Source: Halosimplex pelagicum
GTDB taxonomy: Archaea > Halobacteriota > Halobacteria > Halobacteriales > Haloarculaceae
Direction of reading: 5' to 3'
Length of the DNA: 64,000 bases
Assembly: GCF_013415905.1 (NCBI RefSeq)
Contig: NZ_CP058909.1
Span: forward strand, 1,054,001-1,118,000
Under the pieces are notes generated by a model. The model ran no database searches. It was not told the origin of the DNA and saw only the letters and a program-made list of their open reading frames with translations. The position numbers and the translations under genes are program-made. Positions 10,293 to 18,573 of this stretch are shown here, one piece after another (within the stretch, counting starts at the first letter, position 1; every line of letters starts with the position of its first letter).

Positions 10293-11951
10293 ATGTCCGT
10301 CGTCGACCGCCTGGCCGAGCCGTTCGACCGCGAGGAGACCGAGGGGCGCCCGGTCGGGCTGGCGCTGCTGAGCGGCGCGGTCGCCGCGGCGGTGCTCTCG
10401 CCGCTGGCGTGGATCGCGCTGCGCGTCCTCCAGGTCGACACCGACTACGCGCTGTCGATCCTCGCCCGGCCGACGACGGTCGAGATCCTCCTGACGAGCC
10501 TCGGGCTCGTCGCCGCCGTCACCGGCGCGTCGATACTCCTGGGCGTCCCACTGGCCTTCCTGACGGTGCGGACCGACCTCCCGTTCCGCCGGTTCTGGAC
10601 GGTCGCCGTCGCGCTCCCGCTGGTCGTCCCGAGCTACCTCGGCGCGTTCACGTTCATCATGGCGTTCGGCCCCGGCGGCGAACTCGCCGACGCGCTCGCG
10701 CCGCTCGGGATCGACTCGATCCCCTCGATCTACGGGTTCCCCGGGACGACGCTCGTGCTCACGCTGTACACCTACCCCTACGTGTTCATCACGACCCGGG
10801 CGTCGCTGCTATCGTTCGACCAGCAGCTCGTCGAGGCCGCACGCACCCTCGGGACCTCCCGGTGGGCGGCGTTCAAGCGGGTGACGCTCCCCCAGCTCCT
10901 GCCGGGGATCACCTCCGGTGCGCTGCTGGTCGCGCTGTACGCCCTCTCCGATTTCGGGACGCCGGCGCTGCTGCGGCTGGACGTGTTCACCCGGGTCATC
11001 ATGGTCGAGTTCAACACGTTCGGCCGCGAGACCGCCGCCCTGCTGTCGCTGCAGCTGCTCGCGATCACGGCGGTCATCCTCGCCATCGAGTCGCGGGTCG
11101 GCGACTCGACGCAGGGCGCCTACGTCGGGGCGAGCCCGAACCAGGGGAGCGACACGACGGTCTCGCTGGGCGCCTGGAAGCTCCCGGCGCTTCTGTTCTG
11201 TTCCGTCGTCGTCGCCCTCTGTCTCGTCGTCCCGATCGGCGTCTTGCTGCTGTGGCTGGTCCGCAGTCCCGAGACGGCCGCGCGGATCGGCACCGAGTTC
11301 CAGTGGGGTTTCGCCCTCAACTCGACGAAGGTGTCGCTGGCGACGGCGCTGGTCTGCGCCGTCGCGGCGGTCCCGGTCGCCTACTACGCGGCGCGCTACC
11401 GCTCGCGGCTGGCCGAACTGTTCGACCGGGCGACCTACGTCGGCTACGCGACCCCGGGGATCGTCCTCGGGCTGGCGCTCGTGTTCTTCGGCGTCTGGTA
11501 CCAGTCGGCCGCCGACGGGCTCTCGATGGACCTGTTCGGGGCCGAGTACGCCCCCCAGCTCTACCAGGCGCTGCCGCTGTTGATCTTCGCCTACGTCGTC
11601 CGCTTTCTCCCCCAGGCGGTCGGCGCGACCCGGTCGTCGGTGCGCCGCGTCGACCGGAGCCTCACCGAGGCCGCCCGCACGCTCGGGCGCACCCGGTCGG
11701 CCGCCTTCCGCCGGATCACGCTCCCGCTCATCGCGCCCGGCGTGATCGGCGGCGCCGCGCTCGTCTTCCTCACGACGATGAAGGAGCTGCCGGCGACGCT
11801 GTTGCTCCACCCGACGGGCTTCGAGACACTCGTCACGTATATCTGGGGGCTCCGCGAAAGTGGCAACTACGGAGCGGTCGCCGTCCCCGCCCTCGCGCTG
11901 ATCGTCGTCTCCGGCCTCTCGATGGTCGTCATCCTCTCACAGGAGGAGTGA
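10293..11951 (+). CDS. Ferric iron-type ABC permease with two tandem membrane domains (FbpB-like)
   Basis: A 552-residue protein with about 12 hydrophobic helices arranged as two duplicated type I permease domains. Each has an EAA loop: VEAARTLGTSRWAAFKRVTLP near residue 185 (opening VEAARTLG) and a second TEAARTLGRTRSAAFRRITLP-like loop near residue 460 (opening TEAARTLG). Fused double permeases of this length are typical of FbpB, SfuB and ThiP transporters. It begins on the base after the binding-protein stop and is followed four bases later by its ATPase. It forms the membrane channel for iron import in this operon. Confidence 0.92.
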   Translation: MSVVDRLAEPFDREETEGRPVGLALLSGAVAAAVLSPLAWIALRVLQVDTDYALSILARPTTVEILLTSLGLVAAVTGASILLGVPLAFLTVRTDLPFRRFWTVAVALPLVVPSYLGAFTFIMAFGPGGELADALAPLGIDSIPSIYGFPGTTLVLTLYTYPYVFITTRASLLSFDQQLVEAARTLGTSRWAAFKRVTLPQLLPGITSGALLVALYALSDFGTPALLRLDVFTRVIMVEFNTFGRETAALLSLQLLAITAVILAIESRVGDSTQGAYVGASPNQGSDTTVSLGAWKLPALLFCSVVVALCLVVPIGVLLLWLVRSPETAARIGTEFQWGFALNSTKVSLATALVCAVAAVPVAYYAARYRSRLAELFDRATYVGYATPGIVLGLALVFFGVWYQSAADGLSMDLFGAEYAPQLYQALPLLIFAYVVRFLPQAVGATRSSVRRVDRSLTEAARTLGRTRSAAFRRITLPLIAPGVIGGAALVFLTTMKELPATLLLHPTGFETLVTYIWGLRESGNYGAVAVPALALIVVSGLSMVVILSQEE

Positions 11952-11955
11952 ACTC

Positions 11956-13098
11956 ATGTCACGTGATATCCACCGGAACCGGTCCGCCACGCCCGCGACG
12001 TCGACCGCCCCCGACGCGACCGACGGTCCGGTCGGCGAGCCCGTGCTCGAACTCGACGGGGTCGTCCGGTCGTACGCCTCCGAGACCGCGGTCGAGGACC
12101 TGTCGCTGACCGTCGGCGACGGCGAAGTACTCACGCTGCTGGGCCCCTCGGGCTGCGGCAAGACGACGACGCTGCGGCTGGTCGGCGGCCTCGAACACCC
12201 CGACGCCGGGGCCATCGCACTGCGCGACAGGCCCATCGCCGACGCCGACGACGGGACGTTCGTCCCGCCGGAACACCGCGGTATCGGGCTCGTCTTCCAG
12301 GACTTCGCGCTGTTTCCGCACATGACCGCCGCCGAGAACGTCGGCTTCGGCATCGAGGACTGGAACGAGGCCGACCGCCGCGAGCGCGTCGCCGAACTGC
12401 TCGAACTGGTCGACCTGGCCGACCACGGCGAGGACTACCCCGGCGAGCTCTCGGGTGGGCAGAAACAGCGCGTCGCGCTCGCGCGCTCGCTCGCGCCCGA
12501 ACCGGACGTGTTGCTGCTGGACGAGCCGCTCAGCAACCTCGACGTGAGCCTCCGCGTCTCGATGCGCGAGGAGATCCGCCGGATCATCGACGAGACGGGC
12601 GTCACCGCCATCTGGGTCACCCACGACCAGGAGGAGGCGCTGTCGGTCGCCGACCGCGTCGGCATCATGAACGACGGCCGCCTCCGGCAGGTCGGCCGCC
12701 CCGAGCGGATCTTCGAGCGCCCCGCCTCGCGGTTCGTCGCCTCCTTCCTCGGCCGCACGGGCTTCCTCTCGGGCGAGCGCCAGGCCGATACGGTCGCGAC
12801 CGACCTGGGCCGGATCGACGCCGACCGGATCGCCGACCTCGACGCCGTCCAGGGGGAGACGGTCGATATCCTCGTCCGCCCCGACGACCTGCGGGCGACG
12901 CCGACGACCGAAGCGGAGGCCCACGGCCGGATCACGAGCCGGCAGTATCAGGGCCCCTCGTTCGTCTACCGCGTCGAGACGGCCGGCGGCGACACGGTCC
13001 ACTGCCTCCAGAACCACACCGAGGTGTTCGACGTGGGACAACCGGTTGCCGTCGACCTCGTCGCCGACCACCCGCTGCAGTGGTTCCCGCGGGACTGA
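11956..13098 (+). CDS. Ferric iron-type ABC transporter ATP-binding protein (FbpC-like)
   Basis: A 380-residue ATPase. Walker A GPSGCGKTT (residues 63-71), signature LSGGQKQR (165-172), Walker B VLLLDEPLSNLD and switch VTHDQEEAL are present. The C-terminal 120 residues form a TOBE/OB-type regulatory domain (ILVRPDDLRATP and onward), as in FbpC, PotA and MalK. It is the last gene of the iron importer operon and converges with the siderophore-like operon 47 bases away. The N-terminal 30 residues are polar and not part of the family core; the ATG lies four bases after the permease stop. Confidence 0.93.
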   Translation: MSRDIHRNRSATPATSTAPDATDGPVGEPVLELDGVVRSYASETAVEDLSLTVGDGEVLTLLGPSGCGKTTTLRLVGGLEHPDAGAIALRDRPIADADDGTFVPPEHRGIGLVFQDFALFPHMTAAENVGFGIEDWNEADRRERVAELLELVDLADHGEDYPGELSGGQKQRVALARSLAPEPDVLLLDEPLSNLDVSLRVSMREEIRRIIDETGVTAIWVTHDQEEALSVADRVGIMNDGRLRQVGRPERIFERPASRFVASFLGRTGFLSGERQADTVATDLGRIDADRIADLDAVQGETVDILVRPDDLRATPTTEAEAHGRITSRQYQGPSFVYRVETAGGDTVHCLQNHTEVFDVGQPVAVDLVADHPLQWFPRD

Positions 13099-13145
13099 CG
13101 GGCCGCACACGCAGAAAAATTCTCGGGCGAGGACTCGCGCTTCGC

Positions 13146-15038
13146 TCAGGCGCGGACCGTCGGCTCGTCTTCCGTTTCCTCGTTATCCGTTTCGTCGTTA
13201 TCCGTTCCCTCGCTATCATCGCCGAGCACCCGCCGCGTCAGCGGCATCTCGAGGACGCTGACGAGCCGGTAGAGCTGCTCGGCCACGTCGGTCTCGCCGG
13301 CGCGGTGTCGGCGGTACGTCTCGCGAGCGGCCTCGGCGTCGACCCCGGGTAGTTCGCGGAGCAGGTCCGCGTTGCGGTCGAGCGAGCGGCCGACGAAGTC
13401 GTCGGTCCTGACGACCTCGTTCTTGTCCTGCCAGGGGCCGTCGGTCCGGTAGTCGGCCCCGCCGAGTTTGTCGAGCTGGTTCACCACGCGGTTGCCGACC
13501 GCGTGGACGGCCTTGGGATACGTCAGCGGCACCCGCGTCCCGGCGTGGGGGATCGCGGCCAGCGAGCCGTCGAGGCGGTCGATCGCTCGGTGGAGCGGGT
13601 CCGATCGCAGTCGGTACCGCAGCGGCATCGAGCAGTGCAACTCGACCAGCCGGCGGTCGAGGAACGGGTTGCGCGTCGGCGCGATCTGCAGGGCGCTGTA
13701 CAGGTCGAACCCGATCCCGTTCGTGATGGGGTACAGCGTCGAGCTGAGGCTGAGCTGTTCGACCGACTCGTAGGTGACGCCGTGGTAGTCGACCCGGCCG
13801 TCCCGCGACGCGATGTTGTCGGCGAGGATCTCCCCCAGCGGCGTCGAATCGATGAAGGCCGGCCGGCGCGTCGGGCCGGCGTCCGCCTGGCCGTCGACGA
13901 ACGCGTCGGTCGTCGACGGCAGTCGCTCGAAGGGGAGCCAGAACCGGACGCCTGCCGGGAGGTCCAGCGTGGCCTGGGCGACGCTCCAGGAGCCGAAGAG
14001 GTCGTCGCTGTACAGCCCCGTCAGCAGCGTGTCGGCCTCGCCGCGGATCTCGTCGGCGAACCCGAGCGCGTGGCCCGTGTGGAACGGGCCGACGAACTCC
14101 TGGATCGGGCCGGCCCGGTCGAGCAGTTCGGCGTGATACGTCGGCCCGCGGTCCAGCCGGTGGAAGTCGGCGCCGGCGGCGTCGGCCGACCGCTCTGCGA
14201 CCCGCGACTCCCGGGTGTCGCCGTCGCCCAGGTGGAAGGCCGCGAGCGGCTCGTCGGCGGCGGCCAGCACCGCCCGGGAGTCGCTGCCGCCGCTCAGCAG
14301 GAGGCCGTGCTCGCGGTCGTCGCTCGTCCGGTCGGCGACCGCCCGCTCGAAGCGCTCGGCGAGTTCCCGGACGAAGTACGACAGCGGCTCGTCGACCGGT
14401 CGGTGGCGCGGCTCCCAGTAGGTCCGCCGCTCCGTGTCGCCGGTGTCGATGTCGTAGGTCAGCGTCGTCGCCGGCGGTAGCTGCTCGACCCCCTCGATGG
14501 GCGTCTCCGTGCCGAGCGTCCGCCGGCTGTAGACGTACTCGGCGAGGGCCCGCTCGTCGAAGCGCGGCTCGAACCCGGGGACGACCGGGACGGTCTGGAC
14601 GTTCGTCGAGACGGCGATGCTGTCGCCGGCGACCGCGTAGTACAGCGGCCGCGCGCCGAGTCGGTCGAGGAACAGCGACACCGTCCCCGCGGCCGGCTCG
14701 TACACCAGGCCCGCGAACTCCCCGTCGAGCCGCTCGACGAAGCCGAGTCCGTGTTTCGCGTACTCGCGCGCGCACGTGCGGGCGGACTCGTTCGGATCGA
14801 CAGTCGTCCGGTCGCCGCCGTCGTCGGTGACGCTGTACACCTCGCCCCACACCCACACGAGCGCGCCGTCGGCCGTCTCGGCCGGCTGGTCGGTCGCCGT
14901 CCCCGCGTGGAACGCCGACCGGACCGCTACGTCGCGCTCGCGATAGCGGTCGGTGACCTCGTCGTCGACCGTCGGCGGCACCGTCGCCACCTCGCAGCTA
15001 CCGGCGCCGGCGCCGAACGCCCCGGAGAGGCCGACCAT
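13146..15038 (-). CDS. Asparagine synthetase-like amide ligase without glutaminase cysteine, candidate siderophore synthetase
   Basis: A 630-residue protein. The N-terminal domain (to about 200) is glutaminase-like (FVERLDGEFAGLVYEPA, LFLDRLGARPLYYA), but residue 2 is Val where class II glutaminases need Cys2. The synthetase domain holds the ATP-pyrophosphatase motif SGGSDS (249-254) that activates a carboxylate as an acyl-adenylate. Homologues without Cys2, such as beta-lactam synthetase and lasso peptide cyclase, do not use glutamine-derived ammonia and form amides from other amines. It is third in an operon with an N-hydroxylase and an N-acyltransferase, one base after the hydroxylase stop, which suggests it condenses hydroxamate building blocks; this is inference. 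The acidic C-terminal tail has short repeats (TDNDETDNEE). Confidence 0.8.
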   Translation of the reverse strand: MVGLSGAFGAGAGSCEVATVPPTVDDEVTDRYRERDVAVRSAFHAGTATDQPAETADGALVWVWGEVYSVTDDGGDRTTVDPNESARTCAREYAKHGLGFVERLDGEFAGLVYEPAAGTVSLFLDRLGARPLYYAVAGDSIAVSTNVQTVPVVPGFEPRFDERALAEYVYSRRTLGTETPIEGVEQLPPATTLTYDIDTGDTERRTYWEPRHRPVDEPLSYFVRELAERFERAVADRTSDDREHGLLLSGGSDSRAVLAAADEPLAAFHLGDGDTRESRVAERSADAAGADFHRLDRGPTYHAELLDRAGPIQEFVGPFHTGHALGFADEIRGEADTLLTGLYSDDLFGSWSVAQATLDLPAGVRFWLPFERLPSTTDAFVDGQADAGPTRRPAFIDSTPLGEILADNIASRDGRVDYHGVTYESVEQLSLSSTLYPITNGIGFDLYSALQIAPTRNPFLDRRLVELHCSMPLRYRLRSDPLHRAIDRLDGSLAAIPHAGTRVPLTYPKAVHAVGNRVVNQLDKLGGADYRTDGPWQDKNEVVRTDDFVGRSLDRNADLLRELPGVDAEAARETYRRHRAGETDVAEQLYRLVSVLEMPLTRRVLGDDSEGTDNDETDNEETEDEPTVRA

Positions 15039-15039
15039 C

Positions 15040-16419
15040 TCAGTCGTCTCCGCGGAGCCGCGGTCGCGACTCCGGGATGCGCCGCGCCCCGCGCTCGGCG
15101 ACGAAGTCGTCGACTGCGAACGTCTGGAAGGTGTCGGCCCGCGAGGCGTCGTACACGTCCTCGCCGGCGAGCTGGTTGACGATCGTCGCGTTGCGGTACG
15201 GCCCGAGTCCCAGGTCGGGAGCGTTGATCCCGTGGGTGTGCAGCTCCGCGTTCTGGACGAATATCTCGCCGGGCAGGTCCGTCTCCAGCCGGAAGTCCTT
15301 CGTGATCGCCAGGCGGCCCTGGCCGTCGCGGCGGATGCGGTCCTCCAGCGGCGCGAGGAAGGGGGGTTCGGTCCGGGCGTAGCCGGTCGCCAGGACGACC
15401 ACCTCGCTCTCGTGGAGGAACCGCTCCTCCTCCTGCCAGTGGTCGCAGATCAGCTGGTAGTAGTCCGTCCCCGACCGGTCGGTTCCGACGTCGACGGTGC
15501 CGATGTCCGTCACTTCGGTCGCGGCGAGCATGCCCACGTCCGGGTCGCCGTCGCCGACCGACCGCTCGTACAGCGCGTCGTAGATCCTCGCGCTGGTCGT
15601 CTCGTCGATCCCCTTGTACAGCAGGTCCTGGCCGTCGAGCAGCTCGTCTTTCCGCTCCTGGTCGAGGTCGTAGAAGTACTCCGTGTAGTCGGGCGTGTAT
15701 ACCATGTGGCCGAGCTTGGCGTCGGCCATCTGGAAGAAGCCGCGCGAGCGGGTGATCCAGTCGAGACTGAACTCGTTCTCTCGCTGGCGCTCGAGGAGGT
15801 CGCGGAACACCTCCGCGGCGCTCTGGCCGGAGCCGACGATCGTGACGGAGTCGGCGTCGAGACAGCGCTCGCGGTTGTGGAGGTACGACGCCGAGTGGAA
15901 CACGTCCCGGCCGAGCGAGTCCTCGAACTGCTCGGGGACGTGGCGCTGGGTACCGATCCCCATCACCACGTCCTCGGCGGCGTAGCGCTCGCGCTCGCCG
16001 GTCGTCGGGTCGACGGCCTCGACGACGAACAGGTCGTCCTCGACCCTGACGTCGGTGACGCGGCTGTCGAATTCGAGCGACGGGAGCCGGTCGGCCACCC
16101 ACCGGCAGTACTCGTTGTACTCGCGGCGCGGGATGAAAAACTCCTCGTAGAAGTAGAACTCGTACAGGCGGTCCTCGGCCTGCAGGTAGTTGAGGTAGCT
16201 GTGGGGGTTCGACGGGTCCGCCATCGTGACGAGATCCGCGAGGAACGGCACCTCCATCGTGGTCTCCTCGACGAGCATCCCCTCGTGCCAGTTGAACTCC
16301 GGCTCCTGTTCGAGAAAGCGGACGTCCAGGTCCGCGTCGGCCCCGTCGAGCAGCGCCGCCAGGCCGAGGTTGAACGGCCCGACGCCGATCCCGATAACGT
16401 CGTGGACGCGGTCGGTCAC
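15040..16419 (-). CDS. L-lysine/L-ornithine N-hydroxylase (IucD/SidA family)
   Basis: A 459-residue flavin monooxygenase. GIGVGPFNL (residues 10-18) is the FAD-binding signature particular to this family, VGSGQSAAE (195-203) is the NADPH-binding glycine loop, and ATGYARTEPPFL near residue 365 is the conserved C-terminal motif. The family adds oxygen to the side-chain amine of lysine, ornithine or a diamine, the first step of hydroxamate siderophores such as aerobactin and rhizobactin. GTG was chosen because it overlaps the acyltransferase stop, and the glycine motif follows at the usual distance. The amine substrate is not known. Confidence 0.93.
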   Translation of the reverse strand: MTDRVHDVIGIGVGPFNLGLAALLDGADADLDVRFLEQEPEFNWHEGMLVEETTMEVPFLADLVTMADPSNPHSYLNYLQAEDRLYEFYFYEEFFIPRREYNEYCRWVADRLPSLEFDSRVTDVRVEDDLFVVEAVDPTTGERERYAAEDVVMGIGTQRHVPEQFEDSLGRDVFHSASYLHNRERCLDADSVTIVGSGQSAAEVFRDLLERQRENEFSLDWITRSRGFFQMADAKLGHMVYTPDYTEYFYDLDQERKDELLDGQDLLYKGIDETTSARIYDALYERSVGDGDPDVGMLAATEVTDIGTVDVGTDRSGTDYYQLICDHWQEEERFLHESEVVVLATGYARTEPPFLAPLEDRIRRDGQGRLAITKDFRLETDLPGEIFVQNAELHTHGINAPDLGLGPYRNATIVNQLAGEDVYDASRADTFQTFAVDDFVAERGARRIPESRPRLRGDD

Positions 16420-17003
16420 GCGGACCCCTCCTCGAAGGTCTCGCGGTCGCAGACCATGAGCTGGCCCGTCTTGTCGGGGAGGTCGACTTCGCGGACGCGC
16501 TCGAAGCCGCTCTTCTCGAAGACGCGGATCGCCCGCTCGTTCCGGGCGTCCGGCTCGGTGACGATCCGGTCGGTCTCGGGGTGGCGGAACTGGAAGGCGA
16601 CCATCGCCCGGACCAGCGGCGCGCCGTACCCCTCGCCGAGGTACTCCTCGGGCCCGACGAGCAGGTGGATCCCCTGGTCGGCCGGGTCCGCGTCGTAGTA
16701 GTCGCCGATACGGTCCTCGGCGGCCCAGTAGGACTCCCAGTAGCTCATCGGCACGTGGTCGAGATAGCCGATATACAGCGTCTGGGCGTCGTCGCTCGCC
16801 CGCTGTTCGATCGTCTCCCGAACCTGCGGGAGCGGGTCGTCCTGGGTCCAGTACGGCAGGACGTGCTCGCTGTTGAGCCAGGTGTGGAGCCGACCGAGGT
16901 CCCGCTCGATGTCCACCTCGCGGAAGCCGATCGTCTTCCCGACGGCGTCGTCGTTCGTGACGTAGCTGTAGCCCGAACCGACGACCTCTCGCGGTCCGGT
17001 CAT
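16416..17003 (-). CDS. GNAT N-acyltransferase of hydroxamate siderophore type (IucB/AlcB-like)
   Basis: A 195-residue acetyltransferase of the siderophore branch (Acetyltransf_8, IucB/RhbD/MbtK-like). It has the HTWLNSEHVLPYW motif (residues 40-52), the HLLVGPEEYLGEGYG acyl-CoA segment (113-127) and EPDARNERAIRVFEKSGF (150-167). In aerobactin synthesis this enzyme acylates the N-hydroxylated amine made by IucD, whose homologue overlaps it downstream. It is first in the operon; two iron-box-like sites lie 96-142 bases upstream. The ATG leaves a leader of roughly 65 bases if the AT-rich AATTATTCC near 17092-17100 is the TATA element. An earlier start is possible but not supported by family alignment. 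Confidence 0.92.
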   Translation of the reverse strand: MTGPREVVGSGYSYVTNDDAVGKTIGFREVDIERDLGRLHTWLNSEHVLPYWTQDDPLPQVRETIEQRASDDAQTLYIGYLDHVPMSYWESYWAAEDRIGDYYDADPADQGIHLLVGPEEYLGEGYGAPLVRAMVAFQFRHPETDRIVTEPDARNERAIRVFEKSGFERVREVDLPDKTGQLMVCDRETFEEGSA

Positions 17004-17098
17004 ACCCGGACCAGCCCCGTTCCGACGCTTCTCGGACCCGCCGGAGCCGCACGTTCGATTAGCAGTCTCATTCGCGTTGCCCTCGTTGGATGGAATAA

Positions 17099-17116
17099 TT
17101 TTAGGCGACCCTCAAA
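17099..17116. promoter_or_regulatory. Iron-box-like site, proximal to siderophore operon (site 3a)
   Basis: TTTTAGG-CGAC-CCTCAAA has a perfect left half-site; the right half-site has one mismatch relative to CCTAAAA plus a shift. It overlaps the AT-rich element likely to be the TATA box of the minus-strand operon. It lies 11 bases from site 3b, so the two could bind adjacent dimers. Confidence 0.6.
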
Positions 17117-17127
17117 ACGCTTCCGAT

Positions 17128-17145
17128 TTTTAGGGTGGCCGAAAA
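17128..17145. promoter_or_regulatory. Iron-box-like palindrome, distal to siderophore operon (site 3b)
   Basis: TTTTAGG-GTGG-CCGAAAA has a perfect left half-site and one mismatch in the right. It sits upstream of the predicted promoter of the siderophore-like operon, in tandem with site 3a. Binding by a DtxR-like regulator is inferred. Confidence 0.65.
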
Positions 17146-17218
17146 GAGGGTGTCCGGCCGCGGTCGCGGGCCGGAGCGGCCATCGCGTCGGTGATCGCGC
17201 GTCGGGCGGCCGCCGGCG

Positions 17219-18319
17219 TCACGCGTCCACGTCGATCACGGTCCCGTCGGCGGCGACGGTCCGGAAGTCCAGCAGCAGGTTCGAGCCCTCCCGGACCGGT
17301 CGGGTGCGAAAGCGGAGGCCGTCGTCGGTCCGCCGCACGCGCAGGTCGACGGTGAGGTACACGTCCTCGTTCCGCGGGTGCTCGCGCTCGTAGATGTTGC
17401 CGTCCTCGCTGGTGAGGACGACCGGCGCCGGTTCCGTCCGCACGTCGGTGATCGCCGCGAGGGTCGTCCCGTCGCGCCGTTCGACCATCCCTGCTTCGAG
17501 GCCGTCGGCGATGTCCGGCCTGACATCGTCCACCCGGACGACCGCGGTCGCGGTCGCCGGCTCGCCCGGCAGCGAGGCGTTGCCCCACCGCGTCACCGAC
17601 CCCGACAGCGCGTAGCGTTCGGTGCGGAACGGGACGGTCTGGCCCACGAGGACCCGCCTGTCGCCGAAGTAGGTGGCCCCGCCGTAGCGGACCGTCCGCA
17701 GCGAGAGCCCGAGCAGGGCGGTCCGGTTGCCCGCCCCGACGGAGGCGATCGTGGTGTCGGTGACCGTCGCGACCGTCCGGTCGTCGATCCGGTAGCCGTC
17801 GCCGCGGTCGACCAGGTCGGCCGTCGCCGGCGGGACGCTCGCCTCGACGAGGACGGGGAGCCGGCCCGTCTCCAGCGTCGCGTTCGACCCTCCGAGCTCG
17901 ACGACCTCGCCCTCGGCGTCGTAGGCGGCCGTCTCCAGCGCCAGCTCGTCGCCCCGGCGCAGGGGCTCGCCCCCGAACTCGAAGACGGGGGCCTCCGCCG
18001 CCGGGTCGTCGACGAGCGTCCCGTTGACCCGCACGCGGACCACGACCGACGCCGCCTCGCCGTCGCCGGGCCCGACGTAGGCGTCGGTGACCGCCAGCGC
18101 GCCGCCGGAGCCGTTCCCCTCGGCGATGCGGGCGGCCGTCGACAGCGGCTGCTGGCCCAGGTCGACCGTCGCGTAGCGCGCGGCCGGGTCGCCGCCCTCG
18201 GGGAACGGGTCGACGAACAGGACGCCCGCGCCGACGGCGCCGACGAGGACGACCACGACCAGCGCGTCGTAGACGTTGACCCGACCGAACAGGCGCCCGG
18301 AGTCGTCGATGACCGTCAC
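17219..18319 (-). CDS. DUF4330 family membrane-anchored protein under an iron-box promoter
   Basis: A 366-residue protein of unknown function. Its N-terminus IDDSGRLFGRVNVYD (residues 4-18), followed by a transmembrane helix to about residue 40, is the DUF4330 signature. The rest is an exported beta-rich region in which a similar block (YATVDLGQQPLSTA..., VTDAYVGP...) seems to recur twice. GTG at MTVIDDSG was chosen because the family starts right there; a GTG 32 codons upstream would add a polar leader (MKAFYRRPTRCGQ). The palindrome at 18420-18437 lies about 100 bases upstream, and the siderophore-like operon follows downstream on the same strand. A surface role in iron handling is a guess. 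Confidence 0.8.
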   Translation of the reverse strand: MTVIDDSGRLFGRVNVYDALVVVVLVGAVGAGVLFVDPFPEGGDPAARYATVDLGQQPLSTAARIAEGNGSGGALAVTDAYVGPGDGEAASVVVRVRVNGTLVDDPAAEAPVFEFGGEPLRRGDELALETAAYDAEGEVVELGGSNATLETGRLPVLVEASVPPATADLVDRGDGYRIDDRTVATVTDTTIASVGAGNRTALLGLSLRTVRYGGATYFGDRRVLVGQTVPFRTERYALSGSVTRWGNASLPGEPATATAVVRVDDVRPDIADGLEAGMVERRDGTTLAAITDVRTEPAPVVLTSEDGNIYEREHPRNEDVYLTVDLRVRRTDDGLRFRTRPVREGSNLLLDFRTVAADGTVIDVDA

Positions 18320-18419
18320 GACGGAGCGCTCCCGGGACCCGGCTGCGGTGGCGTCGTTCCCATCGTTCGATTCAGCCTGCCCGCACCTCGTCGGTCGACG
18401 GTAAAAGGCTTTCACATAT

Positions 18420-18437
18420 TGTTTGGCTGGCCTAAAA
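18420..18437. promoter_or_regulatory. Iron-box-like palindrome upstream of DUF4330 gene (site 4)
   Basis: TGTTTGG-CTGG-CCTAAAA has a perfect right half-site and a partly degenerate left. It is the fourth promoter in about 11 kb with this arrangement. An AT-rich element (AACAATATG, minus strand) lies just downstream, between the box and the gene. Confidence 0.65.
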
Positions 18438-18521
18438 ACGTGCGTTCGAACGCTTTGCGTGCAGATCTGTCGGGGTCCGTGCCGCCCACGGAACGGATCC
18501 GTCCCGAATCACACCCGTCGT

Positions 18522-18563
18522 CGGACGCCGACCACCGACCGCCGGACGCCGACCGCCGACCGA
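18522..18563. repeat. Short tandem duplication, 21 bases x 2
   Basis: CGGACGCCGACCACCGACCGC is followed at once by a copy with two differences. It lies between the iron box of the DUF4330 gene and the end of the GT4 gene. No function is visible; replication slippage is the simple explanation. Confidence 0.6.
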
Positions 18564-18573
18564 GCCGGGGTCG

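Noticed and set aside
8399..12109. 1236-codon plus-strand open frame
   Set aside because: Out of frame with three ABC genes that have full motifs; Arg/Pro/Ala-rich without domains.
13146..15038. Ordinary glutamine-dependent asparagine synthetase
   Set aside because: No cysteine at position 2 and placement inside a hydroxamate operon argue against it.
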